A stretch of DNA of 64,000 nucleotides from Streptomyces sp. CB00455 (lineage in GTDB: Bacteria > Actinomycetota > Actinomycetes > Streptomycetales > Streptomycetaceae), in NCBI RefSeq assembly GCF_001905445.1, contig NZ_LIVQ01000005.1, positions 248,001 to 312,000 on the forward strand, read 5' to 3'. This document shows positions 49,902-58,800 of the stretch, one piece after another. Position 1 is the stretch's first letter; the number at the start of each line of letters is the position of its first letter. Made by a program: the position numbers and the translations under genes. Below the pieces are notes generated by a model that had not been told where the DNA came from, did not search any database, and worked only from the letters and a program-made list of their open reading frames with translations.

Positions 49902-50894
49902 ATGAGGCTCTGCTTCCTGGTGGAGGAGCACTACCGCCACGACGGGATGCCGAACGAGGTCATCCGGCAACTGACCGCGTGGGGGCACCGGATCGACGTG
50001 GTGCGGCCGGGCGGCTCGCTGCTGCGCATGACCGAGGTCGTACAGGCGGGCACGCACGACGCGTGGGTGCTCAAGACCGTCTCCGGGGGGCCGGGCCTGA
50101 CGCTGCTCGAAGCCGCGTCCGCGGCCGGGGCGACCACGGTCAACGACGCCCGGTCGATCCGGAGCGTACGGGACAAGGCCCTGGCCGCCGCCATCGGCCG
50201 GGCCCGGGGGCTCCCGCTGCCGCCCACGTACGCGGCGGCCTCCCCCGCCTTGCTGCGGGAGGTGCCGGCGGCACAGTACCCGCTCGTCGTCAAACCGGCC
50301 GACGGGAGCTCCGGGAGGGCCGTGCACCTGGTCTCCTCGCCGGAGCGGCTGGAGGCGATGCTCCCCGTCCTGGCCGGCGAGGGCCTGCTCATCGCTCAGC
50401 CGTACGTGCCCAACCCGGGCACCGACATCAAGGTCTACGGCGTCGGCGGGGAACTGTTCGCGACCGAGCGCTGCTCCCCGCTGCACCCGGACCCCGCGGT
50501 GCGCGAGCGGCGGGTCCCGCTGTCCTCCGAGGTCGCGGCGATCGCCGCGCAGGTGGGTGAGGTGTACGGGCTCGACCTGTACGGGGTGGACGTGCTGCTC
50601 GGGCCCGAGGGGCCGGTGGTCGTCGACGTGAACGACTTCCCGAGCTTCCGTCAGGTGCCGAACGCGGCGGCGCGCGTGGCGCGGGCGGTACTGGCGCTCG
50701 CCCGCGCGGGCGGCTCCGCGCCGCCGGTCCCGCAGACCGCGGCGGTCCCGGGCCCCCGATCCGTCCCGGACGCCCCGCCGGTCCCGGACGCCCCGCCGGT
50801 CCCGCACGCCCCGCCGGTTCCGTCGGCGCGGCCCTACACGCTGCCCGTGTCGATCCCCTCCCGGGCGTCCTCGGTGCCGGTGGACCGGGCATGA
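49902..50894 (+). CDS. ATP-grasp ligase-like protein, RimK/LysX type (first of a pair)
   Basis: A 330-residue ATP-grasp protein likely to join a carboxylate to an amine or similar nucleophile through an acyl-phosphate. ATP-binding features are YPLVVKPADGSSGRAVHLV (lysine and glycine-rich loop, near residue 125) and the metal-binding C-terminal motif YGVDVLLGPEGPVVVDVNDF (Asp and Asn ligands). The tail beyond residue 265 is proline-rich with three VPDAPP-type repeats. ATG 49902 follows GGGGAAGG. It overlaps the second ATP-grasp gene by ATGA. No peptide precursor gene or acceptor enzyme is next to it, so the substrate is unknown. Confidence 0.85.
   Translation: MRLCFLVEEHYRHDGMPNEVIRQLTAWGHRIDVVRPGGSLLRMTEVVQAGTHDAWVLKTVSGGPGLTLLEAASAAGATTVNDARSIRSVRDKALAAAIGRARGLPLPPTYAAASPALLREVPAAQYPLVVKPADGSSGRAVHLVSSPERLEAMLPVLAGEGLLIAQPYVPNPGTDIKVYGVGGELFATERCSPLHPDPAVRERRVPLSSEVAAIAAQVGEVYGLDLYGVDVLLGPEGPVVVDVNDFPSFRQVPNAAARVARAVLALARAGGSAPPVPQTAAVPGPRSVPDAPPVPDAPPVPHAPPVPSARPYTLPVSIPSRASSVPVDRA
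50763..50816 (+). repeat. Three tandem 18-bp units inside the first ATP-grasp gene
   Basis: Units GTCCCGGACGCCCCGCCG (50763, 50781) and one with a single change (50799) encode VPDAPP, VPDAPP and VPHAPP, followed by a diverged VPSARP. Being in frame, copy number can vary without breaking the gene. Confidence 0.85.
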
Positions 50895-51709
50895 GGATCG
50901 GACTGATCACTCCTGAGCCGGGGCACCCGCTGCTCGCGGCGACCACGGCGCTGCTGGCGCCGGCGCACTCCGTCGAGGCGCTCGATCCGCTCGCCCGCGA
51001 CAACCCCGCCCGGGCTTCGGTCCTGGCCGACGTCTACCTGCTGAAGTCGCGCACACCCCAGGCGCTCGACCTCGCGCGGGACCTGGAGCGGCGGGGCGCG
51101 CCCGTCGTGAACACCGCGGCGGCGACCGCACTGTGCCAGGACCGTACGTCGATGGCCGCCCTGGCCCAGCGGGCCGGACTGCCGTTCGCGCGGACCCGTA
51201 CCGTCGGCCCCCTCGCCGCGTGGGCGGGCGGGGCCGCGGTGCCCTCCCCCGTGGTCGTCAAGAGCCGCCACAGCCGCCGGGGCGACCTGGTCGCGCGGGT
51301 GGAGGATGCCGCGGGCCTGCGGGAGTTGGCGCGGGCCTGGCCGTGGGAGCCGGTGGTGGTCCAGGAGTTCACGCCCAACAGCGGCTGGGACCACAAACTG
51401 TGGGCGATCGGGGACCGGGTCTTCGCCGCCCTGCGCCGGTCCGAGCTCGCCCCTGGCGGGCGCGGGCCCACCCGGCCGCTGCCCCTGGCCGAACTGCCGC
51501 CCGGGTGGGCCGATCTGGTCCGCGCGGTCGGAGCCGCGTTCTCTCTGGACGTCTACGGGGTGGACGTCATCGACGCCGGCGGCGGGACACCGCTGATCGT
51601 GGACGTGAACGCCTTCCCCGGCATCCGCGGCCAGACGGGCGCCCCCGAGGCACTGGCGGCGCTGGCCCTGCACCGCGCCGCAGGGCGGAACCGGGACCCG
51701 TCCCTCTGA
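50891..51709 (+). CDS. ATP-grasp ligase-like protein, RimK type (second of a pair)
   Basis: A 272-residue ATP-grasp protein, clearly related to the preceding one but diverged. It begins MRIGLITPEPGHPLLAATTA, contains PVVVKSRHSRRGDLVARVED (ATP-binding lysine) and ends the catalytic part with YGVDVIDAGGGTPLIVDVNA. The lid loop is shorter than in the first protein, with no GSSG. The start overlaps the upstream stop by ATGA, so the two proteins are probably made in equal amounts and could form a heteromer or act in sequence. The pair is divergent from the conservon. Confidence 0.83.
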   Translation: MRIGLITPEPGHPLLAATTALLAPAHSVEALDPLARDNPARASVLADVYLLKSRTPQALDLARDLERRGAPVVNTAAATALCQDRTSMAALAQRAGLPFARTRTVGPLAAWAGGAAVPSPVVVKSRHSRRGDLVARVEDAAGLRELARAWPWEPVVVQEFTPNSGWDHKLWAIGDRVFAALRRSELAPGGRGPTRPLPLAELPPGWADLVRAVGAAFSLDVYGVDVIDAGGGTPLIVDVNAFPGIRGQTGAPEALAALALHRAAGRNRDPSL

Positions 51710-51822
51710 GCGGTGCGGGACCGGTTGTCCGGCGTGGCCCGGGGGCCCGGTGCTCCGTGGCCCGGCCGCGGCGCGGCCCGCCGGGCTCCCCCGGTGGCGG
51801 GGCCGGCGGGTGCGCGCTCGCG

Positions 51823-52065
51823 TCAGCGGACGACGTCGAAGACGTTCTTCTGGATGCCGTTGGCGTAGGCCTCGTGCTCGACGAGCTTCAGCTTCTGGGT
51901 GTCCTTGTCCGTCGAGCTGAACAAGCGCTTTGGAGACCGAGGGCGGACCGATCATCGTCCACGGCAGTGCCTCTTTGAACCAGGCCCTTTCGGACGCCGG
52001 TCTCGTCGACCGCTACCACCTCCTCGTCTTCCCGCTCCTGCTCGGCGCCGGCAACACGTCTGGTC
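51823..52065. pseudogene. Scrambled remnant of a DHFR/RibD-C family gene
   Basis: Two pieces of one gene family meet head to head. On the minus strand (51930 down to the TGA at 51823) reads KRLFSSTDKDTQKLKLVEHE followed by AYANGIQKNVFDVVR and a stop, the typical C-terminus of dihydrofolate-reductase-family proteins. On the plus strand from about 51925 reads ALETEGGPIIVHGSASLNQ, then ALSDAGLVDRYHLLVFPLLL and GAGNT, which is the part that should directly precede KRLF. They join at the palindrome AAGCGCTT (51923-51930), so an inversion has split the gene. No N-terminal half is visible. Confidence 0.65.
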
Positions 52066-52123
52066 TTCGGCGGATGCGGCTCGGTGCTCACCGCGAACCC
52101 GACACACGGCTGCGGCGCACCAG

Positions 52124-53236
52124 TCATGATCTACGACTGTGGACCCCGGCAGGACTCATCGGTCGTCGCCGCCTCGACTTGAGCCGGATCAACGTGAGGG
52201 CGGACGCCACCAGGGCCACCAGGGCGGCCGACACCGTCAGGAGCCAGACCGGGATGCCGTCGCCCACCGTCAGGAGTTCGTCGCGGTAGACGGTCCGGTG
52301 GTAGGGGGTGTCGGCGGGCGTGGCGCGCAGTTCGTGGTCGGCGTCTATCCGGCCCGGCACCGGGAACTTCTGGTCGATGGCCGTCAGGAAGACCGGGGCC
52401 GCGCCCGCGAGAGCGGCCAGCGGTCCGTCCTCCTTCGGGGTGATCCGTCCCGCGAAGGTCACCTCGGGCGCCGATCCGCCGATCGGGGAGTTCGGCTCCA
52501 TGCGGTGGTCGGCCAGCACGTACAGGCCGAGGGACTGGGGGGCCTTCGCCATCCGGGAGAGCCGCATCGGGTAGACGAGCCGCGCGCTGTCGAAGCGGAT
52601 CTTCAGCGGGTCCAGGTCGCCGCGCAGCGCCTTGCCCTGCTCCCGGGGGGCCAGTCGTACGGCCACGTACTCCCAGTGCTGGTCGACGTAGGGCTTGACC
52701 TCGGTGGCGAGCCGGTCGGGCAGTTGGAAGCCGTTGGCCTCCAGCCACTTCTTCAGGGCGTCCGGGTCGGTGGCGGTGAGGCGTGCGACGTCGAAGTCGC
52801 CGAGTCGCTCGCGGCCGACGACGCCGACCTCGGGCGCCGCGCTGCCGGGCATCGGGGCGCCGGCGGTGTCACCGCGGTGGGAGGAGAAGGGCCAGTCCCG
52901 CCCGCGCGGCCAGAAGTGGTTCCGGGTCCGGTGCTCGGGCCGGGTCAGGGTGGCGAGTTCGCCGAACACGTCACCGTCGCCCAGCTCCACCGCGGCCCGC
53001 CCGGGCACCGGCATGATCCAGGCGGCCCGATGGGCGTCCCCGCCGACGGTGAAGCGCATGACGATCTGTTCCGTACGACCGTCCCAGCGCACGACGGACG
53101 TCTCCCGGTCGACCCCGATCACGGAGTGCCCGTCGGGGACCATCGCCCCGCAGCCGCACGCGTAGGCGGGGGCGACCAGGGCGCCCACCTGGGTCGCGAG
53201 CAGGGCGAACAGCAGCGGGGCGACTCTTCGTTTCAT
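52124..53236 (-). CDS. DUF2330-domain secreted/membrane protein
   Basis: A 370-residue exported protein of the DUF2330 family. The signal peptide MKRRVAPLLFALLATQVGAL ends near PAYA, followed by the family's CGCGAMVP motif with adjacent cysteines. Later DUF2330 text includes AAWIMPVPGRAAVELGDGDV and the hydrophobic C-terminal helix VWLLTVSAALVALVASALTL, after which the tail KSRRRRP stays inside. It is thus probably anchored at the outer membrane face by its C-terminus. The function is unknown. ATG 53236 is preferred; a GTG two codons upstream is possible. Confidence 0.85.
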   Translation of the reverse strand: MKRRVAPLLFALLATQVGALVAPAYACGCGAMVPDGHSVIGVDRETSVVRWDGRTEQIVMRFTVGGDAHRAAWIMPVPGRAAVELGDGDVFGELATLTRPEHRTRNHFWPRGRDWPFSSHRGDTAGAPMPGSAAPEVGVVGRERLGDFDVARLTATDPDALKKWLEANGFQLPDRLATEVKPYVDQHWEYVAVRLAPREQGKALRGDLDPLKIRFDSARLVYPMRLSRMAKAPQSLGLYVLADHRMEPNSPIGGSAPEVTFAGRITPKEDGPLAALAGAAPVFLTAIDQKFPVPGRIDADHELRATPADTPYHRTVYRDELLTVGDGIPVWLLTVSAALVALVASALTLIRLKSRRRRPMSPAGVHSRRS

Positions 53237-53301
53237 CCACACGGGGTCTCAGACGACGACCCGGGTGATCCGGTTCCGTGAGGTCCGGGCGCCGCGCTGC
53301 C

Positions 53302-54231
53302 TCAGGTGTCTTCGGGCGCCGTGGGCGCGTCGGCGGAGGGCGGGTCGGCCGGTCCGCCCTCCGCCTGCGGTGTGGCGCCGTCGAGGGCGCCGTCGAGGGT
53401 GCGGAGCCGGCGGGTGGCGCTCTGCGCGGCCCGCCGGGCCCCGGCCGCCGCGTCGTCGGCCGCGCGTCGCTGCTGCCGCGCCTGCGCCACGGCGTGGTGC
53501 GCGCGGTCCCGGGCCGCCTGGGCGCGGTCCGCCTCCGCATCGGCGGTGGCCGCCCGTTCCACCGCACGCTGGTGTGCCTCCTCGGCCAGACGCAGTTCGT
53601 CCTCGCGTGCCGCGACGGCCCGCTGCGCGTTCTGGACGGCCGTGCGGGCCGCGTCCACCCGGGGGTCGGGCCGCCGCTCGGCAGCCCGGGGCGCGGCAGC
53701 GCGGCGCCCGGTCGCCGCGGCGGCGGGCGGTACGGCGCCAGGGTCGATGCCGGGGAGGTCCGTCGGCAGGGCGGGGGCCTTCGCCAGGCGGCCGGATGCC
53801 CAGGCGTCGGCCGCCTCCGGATCGGCCAGCGCCGCATGGAGGATCTGCTCGACCTCCCGCAGCACGGTCTCGGAGACCGGTGTGCCCGCCTCGCCGGCGA
53901 GCCGCTGCGCCTCGCGGGCCAGCGCGCCGATCACCACGTGCTGCTGGTGGGAGAGGGCCCGCAACCGGTCCCCGTCCAGGGACCGGTGAGCCTTGCGCAG
54001 CGCCTGCCCGAGGCGGCGGAACTGTTCCACTTCCTGCGGCATCGCCCGTACCAGCGTGTTGGACGTCCAGGCCGCGAGCGTGGGCCGCCGCAGCTGCGCG
54101 ATCCGCTTGCGGGCCGCGGGGTCGCCCTCCCGCCCGGCCCCGGCCGCCGCCTCGTCGCGCGCCCCGACGAACCGCGCCGGCGGCAGCGCGTACAGGGCGT
54201 CGATGACCTCTTCCACATCCACGCCGCCCAC
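53302..54231 (-). CDS. Hypothetical coiled-coil protein
   Basis: A 309-residue soluble protein with no known domain. The N-terminal half is helical with EEVIDALYALPPARFVGARD, RRPTLAAWTSNTLVRAMPQE and HQQHVVIGALAREAQRLAGE. The second half (about 195-290) is a long alanine/arginine/glutamate coiled coil (ARTAVQNAQRAVAAREDELR and following). Proteins with this N-terminus occur widely in Streptomyces without assigned function. The ATG is at 54231. It is 65 bp upstream of the DUF2330 gene on the same strand and may be co-transcribed. Confidence 0.75.
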   Translation of the reverse strand: MGGVDVEEVIDALYALPPARFVGARDEAAAGAGREGDPAARKRIAQLRRPTLAAWTSNTLVRAMPQEVEQFRRLGQALRKAHRSLDGDRLRALSHQQHVVIGALAREAQRLAGEAGTPVSETVLREVEQILHAALADPEAADAWASGRLAKAPALPTDLPGIDPGAVPPAAAATGRRAAAPRAAERRPDPRVDAARTAVQNAQRAVAAREDELRLAEEAHQRAVERAATADAEADRAQAARDRAHHAVAQARQQRRAADDAAAGARRAAQSATRRLRTLDGALDGATPQAEGGPADPPSADAPTAPEDT

Positions 54232-54409
54232 TGTCCGTCATCGCCGGTCGCGTGCGCGGGACCGTCCGCGCCCCGCGCGCCGCGCCGTGGACACGGCCGT
54301 GGCCCGCGTGGGCGACGAAGATCGCCAAAACGGGTCAGCGGCACGGCCCGCGCGAGTGAAACACGCGGTACCACCCGTTCCCACCTGGGGCGCGACCCGT
54401 TGGGGGAAC

Positions 54410-54832
54410 ATGCGCACTCCGATAAACACCCCCCGAGACCTCCCCGCGGAAGCCCCGGTCCCGTCCGTGGCCGACGCCTTTCGCGCGTCCTTCACCGATC
54501 CCGTGGTGGAGACCGCGACCGACTCCCTTCCCCGCATACGGGCCACGCTGCGTGACGGCGCGCTCGCCGTGGGCCTCGCCGGGGAGTTCGACCACTACAC
54601 CTGTGCGCCCCTGCGCAGGCTCCTCGACGAGGGCGCGGCCCGCGGCGCCCGCCGTCTCGTCCTCGACGCGGCGGAGGTCACCTTCTGCGACTCGGCCCTG
54701 CTGCACACCCTGGACCGGTGGGCCCTGACCGGCGGCCGTGTGGAACTGGCCCGCACCTCCCGCTCGCTGCGCCTGCTGCTGAGCACGGCGGCCCGGGTGC
54801 ACCCGCCGCCGCGGTTCAGGTTCGGCGGCTGA
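54410..54832 (+). CDS. STAS-domain protein (anti-sigma factor antagonist-like)
   Basis: A 140-residue STAS protein, the type that releases SigB-like factors from anti-sigma kinases. The core is ALAVGLAGEFDHYTCAPLRR, GARRLVLDAAEVTFCDSALL and HTLDRWALTGGRVELARTS. The usual phosphorylatable serine in the DSS/DST motif is here DSALLH, so the residue after Asp is Ser followed by Ala. ATG 54410 follows TTGGGGGAAC. No anti-sigma kinase is adjacent. The first 45 residues are not part of the domain. Confidence 0.85.
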   Translation: MRTPINTPRDLPAEAPVPSVADAFRASFTDPVVETATDSLPRIRATLRDGALAVGLAGEFDHYTCAPLRRLLDEGAARGARRLVLDAAEVTFCDSALLHTLDRWALTGGRVELARTSRSLRLLLSTAARVHPPPRFRFGG

Positions 54833-54903
54833 GCCCATCGCCGGACGCTCCGCCGTCGGACGCCGGCCGTTCGCCGCCGGAGGCTCGCCACTCGCCGCCC
54901 GCC

Positions 54904-54946
54904 GGCTGCGCGTGACCGGACGGCCGCCGCCCGGTCACGCGCAGCC
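54904..54946. terminator. Long perfect hairpin overlapping the ABC ATPase stop codon
   Basis: A 16-bp perfect stem GGCTGCGCGTGACCGG (54904-54919) with CCGGTCACGCGCAGCC (54931-54946), loop of 11. The right arm includes the last codons and stop of the minus-strand ATPase gene, while the left arm follows the convergent STAS gene. It is likely a two-way terminator. Confidence 0.8.
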
Positions 54947-55645
54947 CCCGTCGACGATCCTGCCGTCGCGCAGCTCCACGACCCGGTCCGCCAGTTCGAT
55001 CAGGGCCGGGTCGTGGGTGGCGACCAGCGCGGTGACGCCCTCTGCGCGCACCACGGCGCGCAGCAGCTGCATGAGGGAGCGGCCCGTCCCGGAGTCGAGC
55101 TGGCCGGTCGGTTCGTCCGCGATGATCAGGTCGGGCTCGTTGGCCAGCGCCCGGGCCACGGCCACGCGCTGCTGCTGGCCGCCGGAGAGCTCTTCGGGGC
55201 GCTGGGCCGCGTGCTCGGCCAGTCCGACCATGGCGAGCAGGGTCCGGGCGCGCTCCTCGCGCTCCCGGGCGGGGGTCCCGCGCAGCCGCATGGGGACGCC
55301 GACGTTCTCGGCGGCCGTCAGGACGGGGATGAGGCCGAAGGACTGGAACACGAAGCCGATCCGGTCGCGGCGCAGTGCCAGCAGTTCCGGCTCGTCGAGC
55401 CCGCCCAGGGCGGTGCCGTCGATGCGGACGGTGCCCGAGCTCGGGACGTCGAGCCCGCCCACCAGGTTCAGCAGGGTGGTCTTGCCCGATCCCGACCGGC
55501 CTTTGAGAGCGGTCAGTTCGCCGCGGCGGACCTCGAAGGAGACTCCGCGCAGGGCGTGTACCGCCCGTGGGCCGCTGCCGAAGCTGCGGTGCACGTCCTC
55601 CACCGCGACCATGGCCGCCGCCCCGCTGTCCTGATGTTGCGTCAT
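54935..55645 (-). CDS. ABC transporter ATPase, MacB/LolD type
   Basis: A 236-residue ATP-binding subunit of the FtsX/MacB-type exporter family. Walker A is LKGRSGSGKTTLLN (about residue 50), the signature is LSGGQQQRVAVARAL, Walker B is DLIIADEP with the following TGQLDSGTG, and the H-loop is VATHD. ATG 55645 follows GGGAGGAC. It is divergent from the two large permease genes, with 185 bp between, and is a natural partner for one of them. Confidence 0.95.
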   Translation of the reverse strand: MTQHQDSGAAAMVAVEDVHRSFGSGPRAVHALRGVSFEVRRGELTALKGRSGSGKTTLLNLVGGLDVPSSGTVRIDGTALGGLDEPELLALRRDRIGFVFQSFGLIPVLTAAENVGVPMRLRGTPAREREERARTLLAMVGLAEHAAQRPEELSGGQQQRVAVARALANEPDLIIADEPTGQLDSGTGRSLMQLLRAVVRAEGVTALVATHDPALIELADRVVELRDGRIVDGGCA

Positions 55646-55830
55646 GTGGTGGGTCCTCCCCCTGGCATCGGTCCGCAACCGGCCGCCGACGGGCGCCCCC
55701 TGAGCGTCCGCCTCCAGAATTTGCTCACTTGTCGCGTCTTTCGCGCAAGTCCCTTCCCTCACGCGTTCGCATCTGACAGCATCGTCCGCTATCCGGTGCC
55801 AGGGGTCCGGACGGGGGAGGAACACGGCAC

Positions 55831-58800
55831 ATGCTCGGCTTCGTCGTGCGCCGGCTGCGCGGACGACTGCCGCTCGCCGCCGCCGTGCTGCTCACCGTAC
55901 TGATCACCACCACCGTGCTGACCGCGCTGTTCGCGTTCACGCGCGGGGTGGGCGAGGCCGGGCTGCGCCAGGCCCTGCAGGGCCAGGGCCGGACCCGCAC
56001 CACGGTTCTCCTCACCACCGAGCACCCGGTTTCCGCCCGCCCCCGGGACGACGAGGCCGTACGGGCCTTCGCGGGCGCGCTGTTCGCCCGGCTGCCGGCC
56101 GGTGTCGAGAGCGTGGCGCGCAGCCGCCCGTACGGACTGCCCGGCGCGGCCGCCCGGGGCAAGGAGGTGGACCTGACGCTCCTCGCCTCCTTCGGGCGGG
56201 AGCACGTACGGATCCTCGCCGGCCAGTGGCCGCAGGCGGCGGAGCGGCCGGCCGGAGGCTCGGACGGCACGGGTGGCACGGGGACCGCCGACGGGACCGG
56301 CGCGGCAGGCAGCGCAGGCAGCGCCAGTGGTGCGGGCGGAGCCCGTTCGGCGGGCGGGGCAGGTGGGGCGGGACCCGCGCCGCTCGCGGTGGCCGTGCCG
56401 CGGGGCGCGCTCGCCCGGCTCGGGCTCACCGAGGGCGCGCTGCCCGCACAGGTGCGCCTGGACGACCGGTACGGCGGCCCCCCGCTCACCGTGCGGGTGA
56501 CCGGGGTCTACCAGGCAGCCGACCCCGCGTCCGCGTACTGGCGGCTCGACCCTCTCGGCGGCCGTGAGATCCAGGTCGCCTCCTTCACCGCCTACGGGCC
56601 GCTGCTCGTCGACGACACGGCCTTCACCGCGGGCGGCTTGGCGCAGGACAGTCGGGCCGCACTCCTGACCCCCGACTTTGCCACCGTGCGTCCCGCCGAG
56701 ACCGGCGCCCTGGGCGACCGTGCGGCGGGGCTGACGGGCGGCGGCGCCACCGGCGGCGTCACCGCGCCGGCCGGATTCCAGGTCAAGACCGAGCTTCCCG
56801 CTCTGCTCGCCGAGTTGGAGTCGGGACAGGTCGTGGCCCGGTCCTCCCTGCTGGTCGGCGCGCTGCAGCTCGCGGTCCTCGCCGCGGCCGCACTGCTGCT
56901 GGTCGCGCAGCTGCTGACGGACCGGCAGGAACCCGAGCGGGTCCTGCTCACCGCCCGCGGCGCCTCGCGCGGCCGGCTCGTCGCTCTGGACGCCGCCGGA
57001 TCGCTTCTCCTCGCACTGCCCGCCGCCGTCCTGGCGCCGCTGCTCACTGCGCCGCTGCTGGATGTGCTCGGCGGATTCGGTCCGCTCGCCCGGGTACCGC
57101 TGGACACCTCGGGCACGTGGCTGCTGTGGCCTGTCTCCGCCGCCTGCGCCCTCGGCTGCGTCCTGCTGACCGCGCTCGCCGCCGCGCTGCGCGGCGCGGG
57201 AGCCGCCGCCCTGCGCCGCAGCGGCCGGCGCCAGGCGCTGGTCGCGGGGGCGGCCCGGTCCGGGGCGGACCTGGCGCTCGTGGCACTCGCCGTCCTCGCC
57301 TACCAGCAGCTCGGCCAGTACAGCGGCGGCGGGCACGCACCAGGCGGGGCGGCGGGCGGCTCCCCCTCCGGCGGCCTCGGTGTCGACCCGGTACTCGTCG
57401 CCGCTCCGACGCTCGCGCTGTGCGCGGGCACCCTGCTGGTGCTGCGGCTGCTGCCCTTCGTCGCCCGGCTGGGCGGACGGCTGGCCGCGCGGGGCCGCGG
57501 GCTGGGCCCCGCGCTGGTCGGCTGGCAGCTCGCCCGGCGACCCGGCCGGGCCACCGGCCCGGTCCTCCTGCTGGTCCTCGCGGTGTCCAGCGGAGTCCTG
57601 GCACTGGGCCAGCACACCGCCTGGTCCGTGTCCCAGCGGGACCAGGCCGCCTTCGCTACCGCCGGGGGCCTGCGGATCTCCGGCAGCGATGTGGCCCCAG
57701 CGGGCCGCGGCGGCCGCTACTCCTCACTGCCGGGCGGCGAGCGGGTGCTCCCGGTGGTCCGCGCGGAGCAGGACCTGCCGGGCGGCCGGGCGGGGCAGGT
57801 CCTCGCGCTGGACGCCGCGGCGGTGGCCGAACGGGTGCCGCTGCGCGCCGACCTGCGGGACGGGCGCTCCATGCGTGAGCTGTTCGCACCGCTCGCCGCC
57901 GCCGGTACGACACCCCTGGCGCCGACCGGTGGGCCGTCCGCCGCACCCACTGCTGCGCCCTCCGCCGCTTCCGGCACGGCGCCGGCGGTCGCACCGCCCG
58001 GCGGCGGCATCGCGCTTCCGGGACACCCCCGGCGGATCGACCTCGACGTGGCGGTCCGGCCGGCCCAGTGGGCCGGCCGGACCGGCCTGGGGCTGCTGCT
58101 GCGCGACCGGTTCGGGCTGACCTTCCGGTCGCCGATGCTTGCGCTCCCCGACTCAGGGGAGGCCACCGTCTCGGTGGACCTCGACGCACTGGCCGGCGCC
58201 CCGCTCGGGTCCGTTGCCACACCGCTGAGCGTCTCCGGGCTGGTGTTCTCCTACGGACTGCAGGAGGGCGACGCGCGGCTCGCCGGAGCGGGCGCCGAAC
58301 GGGGAGCGGGCGGGTTCGGCGCCGAGGGGGAGCTGGCCGTGCGCCGGCTCGCCGTCGCCGACACCCCGGGCGGGGCCTCCGTCCCCGTCCCGGCCGGCGC
58401 CGGCCCGGCCGGCTGGACGCTGAGCGCGCCGCCGCTGTCCGGCGACGTCCCGGCCGGGGAGGTACTGCCGGCGCAGGAAGGCCCGGGCGGCCCGTCCCTG
58501 CTGCGGCTGCGCTACCGTGCCGGCCCGGCCGCCGTGGGCGGCATCCGGCTGGGGCTGCTCGCGGGGGCCGCTCCCCCGCCCGAGGTCCCCGGGATCGCCA
58601 CCCGCGCCTACCTCCGCGCGGTCGGCGCCGAGGTAGGCGACCTGATTCCCGTCCCGCTCGGCGGCGCCACGGTACCGGTGCGCATCACCGCCGCCGCCGG
58701 ATCGCTGCCGGTGGCCGGCGACACCGCCCTCGCCGTCGATCTCGGTGCGGCAGGGCGGCTGCTGGCCGCGGACGCCGGGCGGGAGCTGCCCGCGCCCGCC

